Origin: Leucobacter edaphi
GTDB lineage: Bacteria > Actinomycetota > Actinomycetes > Actinomycetales > Microbacteriaceae
Length of the DNA stretch: 64,000 bases
Reading direction: 5' to 3'
NCBI RefSeq assembly: GCF_016522535.1
Contig: NZ_JAEHOI010000001.1
Span: 186,001-250,000 of the forward strand
The notes under the pieces were generated by a model, which saw nothing but the letters and a program-made list of their open reading frames with translations, did not search any database and was not told where the DNA came from. Positions 1-7,378 of the stretch are shown piece by piece. Made by a program: the position numbers and the translations under genes. Within the stretch, counting starts at the first letter, position 1. Every line of letters starts with the position of its first letter.

Positions 1-2
1 GG

Positions 3-248
3 GAGCGATTCGCGCAGCTCCGGGCGACGATCGGTGCGCTCGCCTGGTCGCAGAGCGACAGGTACCTCGACGATCGGGTGCCGGCCCCTCGGCTCCTCCG
101 AGCGGGGCCGGCCGACAACGAGGTTGGTGCAGGGGGTCAGCGACTCCGACGGAAGCTGCCGAAGGAGGCCCTGATCGGGGTGTGGGCTGCGGGGGGCGGG
201 CTCGCCGTCGCCGCGGTCACGGGCCTGCTCCTGATCCTGCTGCGGTGA
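3..248 (+). CDS. C-terminal fragment of a membrane-anchored protein (5' end outside window)
   Basis: An open frame enters from the left edge and ends at TGA 246-248. The visible 81 residues begin ERFAQLRATIGALAW, continue through a charged, proline-rich stretch, and end in one hydrophobic helix (about residues 58-80, ALIGVWAAGGGLAVAAVTGL) followed by a terminal Arg. It looks like a C-terminal transmembrane anchor with a cytoplasmic soluble part. No family can be assigned from the fragment. The frame has strong G/C third-position bias, which supports coding. Confidence 0.55.
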   Translation, partial: ERFAQLRATIGALAWSQSDRYLDDRVPAPRLLRAGPADNEVGAGGQRLRRKLPKEALIGVWAAGGGLAVAAVTGLLLILLR

Positions 249-297
249 CTCGTGCGCGCGACGGGGTTCCCCGGCGGCGCTGACGGCCGCCCGGCGA

Positions 298-606
298 TCA
301 CCTCGAGTACGAGTAATTCGGCAGGAGAACCACGAGGAGAATCACCCCGATGACCGCGATCACCTCGAGAGCGAGAATGACATACCCGATGATAGTGCCA
401 GCGAGCGCGAGCCCGCGGCCTCGCTCACCGGACCGTTTGATCTGACCCAGAGCGATATGCCCGCAGATGATGCCGACCAGGCTGACGAAGAACGAGGCGA
501 CGAAAGCGACGATCGCGAGCGTGTTCGTGGGCGGAACAGGCTGCTGCGGTGCGTACGGCTGCTGGGAGTACTCGGGCGCGGGCGGGGTCGGGGGAAAAGC
601 GGACAT
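298..606 (-). CDS. DUF4190-type small membrane protein
   Basis: The protein has 102 residues. A proline/glutamine-rich cytoplasmic N-terminus (MSAFPPTPPAPEYSQQPY) is followed by two hydrophobic helices separated by GHIALGQIKRSGERGRGLAL, the typical DUF4190 layout of two helices around a conserved GxIAxxQIKR loop. The family is common in actinobacteria and its biochemical role is unknown. I chose the ATG at 604-606 because AAAGGA lies about 10 nt upstream and the P/Q-rich start is typical; an upstream in-frame start would add 26 residues of atypical sequence. Confidence 0.8.
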   Translation of the reverse strand: MSAFPPTPPAPEYSQQPYAPQQPVPPTNTLAIVAFVASFFVSLVGIICGHIALGQIKRSGERGRGLALAGTIIGYVILALEVIAVIGVILLVVLLPNYSYSR

Positions 607-870
607 GACGAGACGAGATCCTTTGCTCAGGGGGAAAGCGAGGGCACGACGGGTGCGCTGCGCGAATACTGCAGCGTGGCGCACGACTTGATTCTACGGC
701 TCGGGCAATGGAGCCTGCCCCAAGGTGACGTTCCGAGCGTGCGAGGTCACCGACTCAGGGGGTGCGAAGGTCGCCCGATGCGGGTCGGGCAAGGGTTGGC
801 AGTGGCGGAAAAATCCCTGGTGAAGCGCGAGAAGCGCGGTAGCATGGAAGAAACTACGAGGGAGTGGCTC

Positions 871-1101
871 ATGATCGAGAACCGAAACCGCAGCCGCCTG
901 TTTCTGCTGCCGATTGGCATCGCGATGGTCCTCGGGGCGGGCTCATTCACCTTCGGCTCGGCCGGTGCGCAGTGGATGTGGGCCGATCAGCCCTGGGTGG
1001 CCGTGCTGTTCGTTGCGCTCGGCGCTGCGATGCTCGCCGTCGCCATGTTTTCCCGGCAGCCGGCCAGGACGCGACCGGCGAAGCGGGCGCGTCGCCGATA
1101 G
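871..1101 (+). CDS. Small two-helix membrane protein
   Basis: The 76-residue protein starts MIENRNRSRLFLLPIGIAM, has two hydrophobic helices (about residues 10-30 and 38-58) and ends in a strongly basic tail (RPAKRARRR). GGGAG lies about 8 nt before the ATG. An in-frame ATG at 844 would add nine residues but has a poorer ribosome site. No family is recognised. The basic tail predicts a cytoplasmic C-terminus by the positive-inside rule. Confidence 0.55.
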   Translation: MIENRNRSRLFLLPIGIAMVLGAGSFTFGSAGAQWMWADQPWVAVLFVALGAAMLAVAMFSRQPARTRPAKRARRR

Positions 1102-1247
1102 CACCCCGCGCCGCCCGGGCCCTGGGCGGTGTCGCCGTAGGCGGAGGCATTGTGGGCGGTGGCGTCGTGGATGCCGTCGTTCGGTCGAGCTCCTGCCCGC
1201 TGCGCCGCTCGCTCGCCTGCTGTGCGTGGCTGCCCGGTTTCTCCTGC

Positions 1248-1571
1248 TCAGGAAGAGGAACGAGCAGCGTCCCTCGGCTCCTCGCTCCCCGCTGAGGATG
1301 CCGGTGGGGCATCGTGGTCGGCCGGAATCGCCGGCGGGCAGGACAGGTGCGTCGGCTTTCCAGGCCCGCCGCGGTCGATCCGGTGGTCCTTCATCGGCTG
1401 CGCGCAGACGGGGCAGCGGGGATCGGCCGGCGGAACGTAGGGCGGCTCATTGGGGTCGCCGAGATCCGCGGTTCCCTCGAACTGGTAGAAGAAACGCAGC
1501 CAGGCATTGAAGAAGCCAGGCTGGCCGTCGTAGGGGGTCGGATGCCAGAGTCGTCTTTTTCGTTTGGGCAC
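1248..1571 (-). CDS. Small conserved protein with a Cys-x2-Cys / His-x2-Cys putative zinc site
   Basis: The 107-residue product begins VPKRKRRLWHPTPYDGQPG and contains an aromatic segment (FFNAWLRFFYQFEG), then CPVCAQPMKDH and THLSCP, which together could bind one zinc, then a low-complexity acidic/serine tail. I favour the GTG at 1569-1571. A -35-like TTGTTT (1602-1607) and a -10-like TAGCAT (1579-1584), 17 bp apart on this strand, put the expected transcription start at or within a base of this GTG, so the message may be leaderless. Upstream in-frame TTG/GTG codons would translate operator DNA into a spurious repeated FVPKR. The gene is divergent from the OhrR-like regulator and its role is unknown. 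Confidence 0.6.
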   Translation of the reverse strand: MPKRKRRLWHPTPYDGQPGFFNAWLRFFYQFEGTADLGDPNEPPYVPPADPRCPVCAQPMKDHRIDRGGPGKPTHLSCPPAIPADHDAPPASSAGSEEPRDAARSSS

Positions 1572-1607
1572 GAACGAAATGCTACCCGATCGTTTGGGCA
1601 CAAACAA
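1562..1607. promoter_or_regulatory. Paired OhrR/MarR-type operators in the divergent promoter
   Basis: Two copies of a near-identical 14-mer lie 30 bp apart centre to centre. GTTTGGGCACAAAC at 1592-1605 is a palindrome with GTTTG/CAAAC arms; GTTTGGGCACGAAC at 1562-1575 has one arm mismatch. The first overlaps the -35 and spacer of the minus-strand promoter; the second overlaps the predicted start of the minus-strand message. A -10-like TAGGGT at 1610-1615 sits 6 nt before the regulator ATG. Binding by the adjacent regulator is inferred. Confidence 0.65.
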
Positions 1608-1621
1608 GATAGGGTGGTGAC

Positions 1622-2080
1622 ATGGTGGAACCCTCCGATGATCTGCTCGAGCTCGACCGACAGGTGTGCTTTGCGCTCGCGGTCGCGAGTCGCAGCGTGA
1701 TCGGCGTGTACCGACCGATACTCGAGCCGCTCGGGCTCACGCACCCGCAGTACCTGGTCATGCTGGCGCTCTGGGGTGACGCCCCGCTGCGCTTCCGCGA
1801 AATCGCCGAGATGCTGCGGCTCGATCCGGCAACGCTGTCGCCGATCATCAAACGGCTCGAGCAGAACGGACTGATCGAGCGGCAGCCTGTTGAGGGGGAC
1901 GAGCGCACGTTCAGCCTCGTCCCGACCGAGACCGGACGCGCGCTTCGCGAGCGCGCACTCAACGTGCCGCCCGCGGTAATCGATCGGCTCGGCATGCCCG
2001 TCGATCGTCTCCTCGCGCTCCGCGACGAACTGGGTGAGATCATCGCCGCGGTCGACCGCGGAACCGAGCAGGCAAGCTGA
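1622..2080 (+). CDS. ohrR: OhrR-type MarR-family peroxide-sensing repressor
   Basis: The 152-residue winged-helix regulator carries the OhrR signature QVCFALAVASR, in which Cys16 matches the reactive peroxide-sensing cysteine, followed by LGLTHPQYLVMLALW. The recognition helix region is LRFREIAEMLRLDPATLSPIIKRLE and the wing contains DERTFSLVPTETG. OhrR proteins repress organic-hydroperoxide resistance genes until Cys oxidation. No ohr gene is adjacent, so its target may be itself, the divergent zinc-ribbon-like gene, or a distant ohr. The ATG begins about 7 nt after TAGGGT, consistent with a leaderless transcript. Confidence 0.8.
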   Translation: MVEPSDDLLELDRQVCFALAVASRSVIGVYRPILEPLGLTHPQYLVMLALWGDAPLRFREIAEMLRLDPATLSPIIKRLEQNGLIERQPVEGDERTFSLVPTETGRALRERALNVPPAVIDRLGMPVDRLLALRDELGEIIAAVDRGTEQAS

Positions 2081-2099
2081 GCCACTAGGCTCGGGCACC

Positions 2100-2642
2100 A
2101 TGGCCATCGGCGCAACGATTCACAGTTTCGACATCGATCTCGCAGACGTGGACCGCGGGGTGTACGAGACGCTCCCGCTGAAGGTTGCGCGGCACCCCTC
2201 GGAGACCGAGGCATTCATGGTCACCAGGGTCCTCGCGTACTGTCTCGAGTACGACGAGGGGATCGCCTTCGGTGCCGGCGGAATCTCCTCGACGGACGAG
2301 CCCGCCGTGCTCGTGCGCGACCTCACCGGCCAGATCACGGCATGGATCGAGGTGGGGGCGCCCGACGCTCAGCGGCTGCACCACGGCAGCAAGCTCGCGC
2401 GGCGGGCCGCCGTCTACACGCATCGCGAGCCCGAAGCGCTGCTCCGCGGGTGGGCGGGCAAGACGATCCATCGGGCGGAGGAGATCGCGATCCGCTCCTT
2501 CGATCGGGCGTTGATCGACCGCGTTGCCGGGAAGCTGGAGCGTCGCAACTCGGTATCGCTGTCGCGCACGGAGGGGACGCTCTACCTCGTGATCAACGGG
2601 GAGGCGCTGGACGGAGAAATCCGCGAGCACGCGCTCGTGTGA
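2100..2642 (+). CDS. yaeQ: YaeQ family protein
   Basis: The 180-residue protein matches the usual YaeQ length and pattern: MAIGATIHSFDIDLADVDRG at the start, ETEAFMVTRVLAYCLEY, an EPAVLVRDLTG...WIEVG strand pair, and RNSVSLSRTEGTLYLVINGE near the end. YaeQ has a PD-(D/E)xK nuclease-like fold; its substrate is unknown and a link to transcription elongation has been proposed. A TAGGCT hexamer lies 8 nt before the ATG, so transcription may start at or close to the start codon, though the short gap after ohrR also permits read-through. Confidence 0.85.
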   Translation: MAIGATIHSFDIDLADVDRGVYETLPLKVARHPSETEAFMVTRVLAYCLEYDEGIAFGAGGISSTDEPAVLVRDLTGQITAWIEVGAPDAQRLHHGSKLARRAAVYTHREPEALLRGWAGKTIHRAEEIAIRSFDRALIDRVAGKLERRNSVSLSRTEGTLYLVINGEALDGEIREHALV

Positions 2643-2696
2643 CCTCGTAGGGCGATCATTTTTCCCGATCCCGCCGGAAAAGCTACCTCTAGGGTT

Positions 2697-2726
2697 TTCA
2701 CAGCAACCGCATCAGGCAAATATAGT
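2697..2726 (+). promoter_or_regulatory. Probable promoter of the DUF2510/metallopeptidase operon
   Basis: TTCACA (2697-2702) and TATAGT (2721-2726) are separated by 18 bp. The predicted start near 2733 gives a leader of about 48 nt before the GTG at 2781. Confidence 0.5.
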
Positions 2727-2780
2727 GGTGCTCGAGGGCACGGAAACCTGCCCGCGGAACGGCAATCGAGGGCGGTACGT

Positions 2781-4052
2781 GTGAGTCAGGTCGCAGCCGG
2801 GTGGTATCCGGACCCGGAGGTCAACGGTCAGCTTCGCTGGTGGGATGGCGGCGCGTGGAGCGAGCACGTCGCGCCCGCGCAGGCTCCCGCGCAAGCGCCA
2901 GCGCAGGCCCAAGCGCCAGCGCAGGCCCAGGCACAGGCAGGTCCGCAGCAGTTCGCGCCGCAAGTCGCCGCCGCAGTGCCGGCGCCCGCGGGCCAGCAGC
3001 CGACGCCGAAGCCGAGGAAGGATCCGGCACGCCGCGTGTGGAACGCCGGAACATGGGTGACCTTCGGAATCTGTCTCGCGCTCATCCTCGGTGCGATCGT
3101 CGCGGTGCCCCAGATCTACGCCAGTGCGAGCGCTGCGAGTGACCGCGAGGCGGAGGCGGTCCTCAAGAAGTTCATCGCGGCGGGAGAGCGGCAGGACGAT
3201 TCGTGGCGGGACTACGCGACGCCGCAGTTCTCGGCACGCGTCCTGGCGGGCGCGCCGATCGGGGGCGAGCGGAACACCGCCAAGGCCCTCGACCTCAAGG
3301 TGACCACCGAGGTTGAGAAGCTCAAGCTCTTCACGAACGAGTGGTACTCCGCCATGCCGCCGCGCTCGGACCAGCTCGACATGGGCACCGCCGACATCAC
3401 GATCACCTACAACTTCACGATCGGCGGGAAAAAGCAGGAGGCCGTCGTCGAGCAGACGGTGTGGATGGCCCGGCCGTTCTACTACGGCAACAAGAAGCCG
3501 GCGATGTACAGCACGACCAAGACACCGACGGCGGTCGGCCCCTGGCGCGTCTTCCGTCTCGCGAATCGAGAGTCGAACGGGCTTCCTCCGAGGTGGCTGA
3601 CCACGCTCTCTGAAAAGAAGAACCAGGAGACATCACTGACCTGTGACTCCGGTCCAGAGGCGTACCAGGACATGTCCGACTACCTTCGCGTCGACAACCA
3701 GTTCTATTCGAACTGCCTGTTCGGGAAAGCCGGTGTGAAGATGCCGGAAGACGTGGACCGCAAGGATATTGCCGCGCACGTGCCGGCCATCGACCCGATC
3801 AGCGGTATGGGCAACGCCGCCGAGATTACCGGCGTCGGGGACATCTACCTCGGCGCGAAGAATACCCCGATCATGCAGTTCCCGTTCAAGGGGGAAAAAG
3901 CTACCTACGTCGTCACCTTCGTGCTGGTCAAGGAGGAGGAGTTCGGGATCTCCACAACGGACGAGACTCGCGCGGCGCTCGTCGCCGTGCAGCCCGCCGC
4001 GGTTGTGAAGGGCGACACGGACACCGGTGCTGATGAGGGGAAGAAGAAGTGA
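2781..4052 (+). CDS. DUF2510-domain membrane protein with large extracytoplasmic domain
   Basis: The protein has 423 residues. Residues 6-30 are a DUF2510 module (AGWYPDPEVNGQLRWWDGG). Residues 31-56 are an Ala/Gln/Pro repeat (APAQ units), 57-85 a proline-rich linker, and 91-113 one transmembrane helix. About 300 residues follow outside the membrane, with two Cys (in LTCDSG and SNCLFG) that could form a disulfide, and a lysine-rich C-terminus. DUF2510 modules typically occur at the cytoplasmic N-terminus of actinobacterial membrane proteins and have no known activity. The GTG start follows GAGGGCGG. The stop overlaps the next gene by 4 nt (GTGA), so the pair is translationally coupled. Function unknown. 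Confidence 0.75.
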   Translation: MSQVAAGWYPDPEVNGQLRWWDGGAWSEHVAPAQAPAQAPAQAQAPAQAQAQAGPQQFAPQVAAAVPAPAGQQPTPKPRKDPARRVWNAGTWVTFGICLALILGAIVAVPQIYASASAASDREAEAVLKKFIAAGERQDDSWRDYATPQFSARVLAGAPIGGERNTAKALDLKVTTEVEKLKLFTNEWYSAMPPRSDQLDMGTADITITYNFTIGGKKQEAVVEQTVWMARPFYYGNKKPAMYSTTKTPTAVGPWRVFRLANRESNGLPPRWLTTLSEKKNQETSLTCDSGPEAYQDMSDYLRVDNQFYSNCLFGKAGVKMPEDVDRKDIAAHVPAIDPISGMGNAAEITGVGDIYLGAKNTPIMQFPFKGEKATYVVTFVLVKEEEFGISTTDETRAALVAVQPAAVVKGDTDTGADEGKKK

Positions 4053-5503
4053 GCGGACAGCCGAACGCCCCGCACGACGTGAATGGCACCGGGCAGCGCA
4101 CCGAGCCAGGGGCGCACGACACGACCGAGCCGGCACAGGCCGCGTCGGCGGGCCGGACGAAAGCCCGCCCGACTCCCGCAGTGAAGCGTAAGCGACTGAG
4201 CGCCCGACTTGGCATGGTTCTGGGCACCGTCGCGGTGCTCGCGCTGACGGCCGGCATCGTCTTCCTGACGCTGCCGAAGCCCCCGCCCCTTGGCGCAGCG
4301 TCCGACCTGCCGAGCACGGGACTCGAGTCGTGGGCTCAGACCAGCGACCGCCTCGGCATGAGCCAGGGGTGGAAGGACCTCAACGAGGCGATGGCGGACG
4401 GTGATCGCGAGAAGTTCCTCTCCTACGCGGAACCGGCCGCGCGCGAGGGGATGGCGCGCTGGTGGGATGGAACGAAGAAGGTCGGGTGGACGCTCGGATT
4501 CGCGCTTCCCGGCGCTCGCGTCGATGAGAAGTCGAACGAGACGGTCCAGCAGATGACCCTGGGCGCGCAGCTCGCGTTCTCGGCACACGCCGATCGCGGC
4601 AGCGGACTGAGCGCCTCCGGACTGAAGCTGACGCAGTCGTACCAGTACGACGTCACCTACAAGGTCAACGAGGGCGACGATCTCAAGATCGCCACCTTCA
4701 AGCCGACCGCGGACAACTGGATGCCGTGGGACGACGGGGAGATCTACGTGGTGAAGCGCCCGCACGTGGTGCTGTTCGGAATGGCGTCCGAGAAAAAGCT
4801 CGTCGACTCGACCGCGGATGTCGCGGAGGAATCCGCGGTGATCGCGCTCGATTCGCTGAAGAAGCTCGGCGGCACCGCGCCCGTGAAGGGCTTCGTGGCC
4901 GCGATCACGGACGACGAGAAGCGCTTCAGCCGCTGGTACGGGCCGAACCAGGCCGCGTTCGACGTCGCGGGCATCGCGACCCAGACCCTGAAGCCCGGCT
5001 CCGAGGTGCTGGAGCTCGATCCCGAGATCGCAACCGGCGACGGGAACTCCGGCATGCTCGTCACGATGTCGCCCAAATCGGTCAATCACCGAAAAGAGAC
5101 CTTCGTTCACGAGTTCGGGCACGTGATCCACGAGACCGCTGCCCCGGACGAGGGCGCCTTCAGCTACAACAGCGAGCAGAAAGTCGAGGGCTTCGCCCGG
5201 TACTTCGAGAATGTCGCGGGCGTGGGGAGCGGCTACTTCACCGACCCGCGCACCGCCCAGAACATCCTCGAGAAGGGCGATGGGGCTCTCTCCGACGAGA
5301 TCTTCAACAGCAAGGACGCGGGACTCTTCTACGACGCGGCCGGCTCCTACTACCAGTTCGTCGCGGACTCCGGTGGGAACGCCTGGGATATCGCGCTCAA
5401 GTGGAACGGCTCGGAATCCCTGATCTCGCTCGGGACCGAGCAGAACAAGAAGTTCAGCGTGGAGAACTGGCAGGCCTGGGTGCGGGAGCAGACCGGCGGC
5501 TAG
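4049..5503 (+). CDS. Membrane-anchored extracytoplasmic zinc metallopeptidase
   Basis: The 484-residue protein has a polar, basic cytoplasmic segment (1-53), one transmembrane helix (54-76) and a large outer domain. HEFGHVIHE at residues 354-362 gives the HExxH zinc site (His354, Glu355, His358); Glu380 in KVEGFARYFENV is a plausible third ligand, as in gluzincins. It should be an inactive-to-active zinc protease of the cell surface, but the substrate is unknown. It overlaps the DUF2510 gene by 4 nt, which suggests the two act together, possibly with the partner as adaptor or substrate. It is not a close match to any named peptidase family that I can recognise. Confidence 0.75.
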   Translation: MSGQPNAPHDVNGTGQRTEPGAHDTTEPAQAASAGRTKARPTPAVKRKRLSARLGMVLGTVAVLALTAGIVFLTLPKPPPLGAASDLPSTGLESWAQTSDRLGMSQGWKDLNEAMADGDREKFLSYAEPAAREGMARWWDGTKKVGWTLGFALPGARVDEKSNETVQQMTLGAQLAFSAHADRGSGLSASGLKLTQSYQYDVTYKVNEGDDLKIATFKPTADNWMPWDDGEIYVVKRPHVVLFGMASEKKLVDSTADVAEESAVIALDSLKKLGGTAPVKGFVAAITDDEKRFSRWYGPNQAAFDVAGIATQTLKPGSEVLELDPEIATGDGNSGMLVTMSPKSVNHRKETFVHEFGHVIHETAAPDEGAFSYNSEQKVEGFARYFENVAGVGSGYFTDPRTAQNILEKGDGALSDEIFNSKDAGLFYDAAGSYYQFVADSGGNAWDIALKWNGSESLISLGTEQNKKFSVENWQAWVREQTGG

Positions 5504-5525
5504 TCCGTTGGGTGCGTGTGCGCGG

Positions 5526-5550
5526 CGGCCTCGGGGGTTCCCCGGGGCCG
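5526..5550 (+). terminator. GC-rich hairpin after the metallopeptidase gene
   Basis: An 11-bp stem (CGGCCTCGGGG pairing with CCCCGGGGCCG, one G-T pair) closes a 3-nt loop 23 nt after the stop codon. There is no T tract, so it is either a weak intrinsic terminator or a 3'-end stabiliser. Confidence 0.5.
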
Positions 5551-5619
5551 TCGCTGTGCGTGGGCCCGTACGTCGCGGCAGCGCAACAAACGCCCCACTT
5601 CGGGGTATGCGACTTGAAA

Positions 5620-5645
5620 GTTCGGCATGTCGAACATTAGTGTTC
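5620..5645. promoter_or_regulatory. Two overlapping palindromes upstream of the metal ABC operon
   Basis: GTTCGGCATGTCGAAC (5620-5635, GTTCG-N6-CGAAC) overlaps GAACATTAGTGTTC (5632-5645, GAACA-N4-TGTTC). They lie 40-65 nt before the start of the substrate-binding protein. This is where a metal-responsive repressor such as MntR/DtxR or Zur would act, but neither sequence matches a consensus I can assign, and no such regulator gene is adjacent. Confidence 0.5.
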
Positions 5646-5684
5646 TAGGCACCGATACTGCACTCGCACCGAGGAGGCCACCGC

Positions 5685-6629
5685 ATGCGCGCTCGCACGT
5701 CCAGGATCATCAGAACCCTTGCCGGGTTGACCGCGGCAGGGGGGATGCTCGCCGCTCTCGCAAGCTGCGCCTCCGGGCCCGCGAGCCACGCGAAACCGCA
5801 GGATGATCGTCCCGTCGTACTCACGACGTTCACGGTGTTGCAGGACATCGCCAAGAACGTCGCGGGGGACCGCCTGCGCGTCGAGTCGATCACGAAGCCG
5901 GGCGCGGAGATCCACGGCTACGAGCCCACGCCCGGCGATATCCGCCGCGCCGAAGACGCGGACCTCATCCTGGACAACGGGATGCATCTCGAGGCCTGGT
6001 TCGAGAAGTTCGTGAGCGGGCTCGATGTTCCGCACGTCGTCGTGAGCGATGGGGTGACGCCGATCGACATCTCCGAGGACGCCTATGCCGGTACCCCCAA
6101 CCCGCACGCCTGGATGAGCCCGGACAACGCAATGATCTACGTCGACAACATGGTGCGCGCCTTCTCGAAGCTCGACCCGGACGGTGCAGACGATTTCGAG
6201 GCGAACGGGAAGAAGTACCGCGCCGAACTTGCCGAGGTGAAGAACGAGCTCCAGACGGGTCTCGCCGAGCTGCCTGAAGCGCAGCGCGCACTCGTGAGCT
6301 GCGAGGGCGCCTTCTCCTATCTCGCCCGCGACACCGGGCTCGCGGAGAAATACATCTGGGCGGTGAACGCCGAGCAGCAGGCGACCCCGCAGCAGATCGC
6401 GTCCGCGATCGACTTCGTGAAGGACCGGAAGGTGCCAGCGGTGTTCTGCGAGTCGACGGTCTCCGATGCGCCGATGCAGCGGGTCGTCGAGGCGAGCGGG
6501 GCGAGGCTCGGAGGGACGCTCTACGTCGATTCCCTCTCCGAGGCTGGCGGTCCCGTGCCGAGCTATCTCGAACTGCTCAGGCACGACAGCCGGACGATCG
6601 TCGACGGGCTGACCGGAGCGGGCAAGTGA
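5685..6629 (+). CDS. Metal ABC transporter substrate-binding lipoprotein (cluster A-I, probably Mn)
   Basis: The 314-residue lipoprotein has a lipobox MLAALASC with Cys28. Ligand motifs of the PsaA/MntC family are present: HGYEPTP, NPHAWMSP, CEGAFSYLARDTGL, and FCESTVSD. There is no long His-rich loop of the ZnuA type, which favours manganese or iron over zinc. GAGGAGG precedes the ATG. It should bind metal outside the membrane and deliver it to the permease encoded two genes on; the three genes overlap by 4 nt each and form one operon. Confidence 0.85.
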   Translation: MRARTSRIIRTLAGLTAAGGMLAALASCASGPASHAKPQDDRPVVLTTFTVLQDIAKNVAGDRLRVESITKPGAEIHGYEPTPGDIRRAEDADLILDNGMHLEAWFEKFVSGLDVPHVVVSDGVTPIDISEDAYAGTPNPHAWMSPDNAMIYVDNMVRAFSKLDPDGADDFEANGKKYRAELAEVKNELQTGLAELPEAQRALVSCEGAFSYLARDTGLAEKYIWAVNAEQQATPQQIASAIDFVKDRKVPAVFCESTVSDAPMQRVVEASGARLGGTLYVDSLSEAGGPVPSYLELLRHDSRTIVDGLTGAGK

Positions 6630-7378
6630 ACGGCCCGGCGATCGAAGCGCACGGCGTGACCGTGCGGTACGGCGAGGTCGTCGCGCTCGACTGCGCGACG
6701 CTCACGGTGGAACGCGGGCGGGTGTGCGGCCTCGTCGGTACGAACGGCGCGGGGAAGTCGACCCTGTTCAAGGCGATCATGGGCAGCGTGAAGCTCTCCG
6801 GGGGCACCGTGCGAATCGACGGCATGGATCCCGTGCGGGCACGGCGCGCCGGGGAGGTGAGCTACGTGCCGCAGAGCGAGGACGTCGATTGGGCGTTCCC
6901 GCTCACGGTCCGCGAGGTCATCATGACCGGGCGTTACGGGCGCATGGGCGTCACGAGGCGGGCGGCAGCAGCCGATCACGCTGCGGTCGACCTGGCGATC
7001 GACCGCACCGAGCTCGGCGAGCTGCAGGGCCGCCAGATCGGCGAGCTCTCCGGTGGGCAACGGAAGCGCGTCTTCGTCGCCCGCGGGCTCGCGCAGGAGG
7101 CCGCGATCCTGCTCCTCGACGAACCCTTCGCCGGGGTCGACAAGCGCAGCGAGGCGACGATCTCGCGCGTGCTGCGCGAGCACGCTTCCGGCGGCGGCAC
7201 GGTGCTCGTCTCGACCCACGACCTCGCAGCACTCGTCGCGCTGGCCGATGAAGCTGCCCTGATGGCGCGCCGGATCCTCGTCCACGGAACCCCCGAGGAG
7301 GTGCTGCGGCCCGAGCACCTCACGCGCGCCTTCGGACTCGATCCGCTCGCCCGCACCGCGGAGGGAGTCGCCGCATGA
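6626..7378 (+). CDS. Metal ABC transporter ATP-binding protein
   Basis: The 250-residue ATPase has Walker A GTNGAGKST (residues 38-46), Q-loop VPQSEDVDW, signature LSGGQ (141-145), Walker B ILLLDEP (161-167) and the H-loop STHD. The VPQ...DWxFP pattern is typical of Mn/Zn/Fe importer ATPases (MntB/ZnuC group). The GTG start shares GTGA with the stop of the lipoprotein gene. It powers the importer at the cytoplasmic face. Confidence 0.9.
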   Translation: MNGPAIEAHGVTVRYGEVVALDCATLTVERGRVCGLVGTNGAGKSTLFKAIMGSVKLSGGTVRIDGMDPVRARRAGEVSYVPQSEDVDWAFPLTVREVIMTGRYGRMGVTRRAAAADHAAVDLAIDRTELGELQGRQIGELSGGQRKRVFVARGLAQEAAILLLDEPFAGVDKRSEATISRVLREHASGGGTVLVSTHDLAALVALADEAALMARRILVHGTPEEVLRPEHLTRAFGLDPLARTAEGVAA

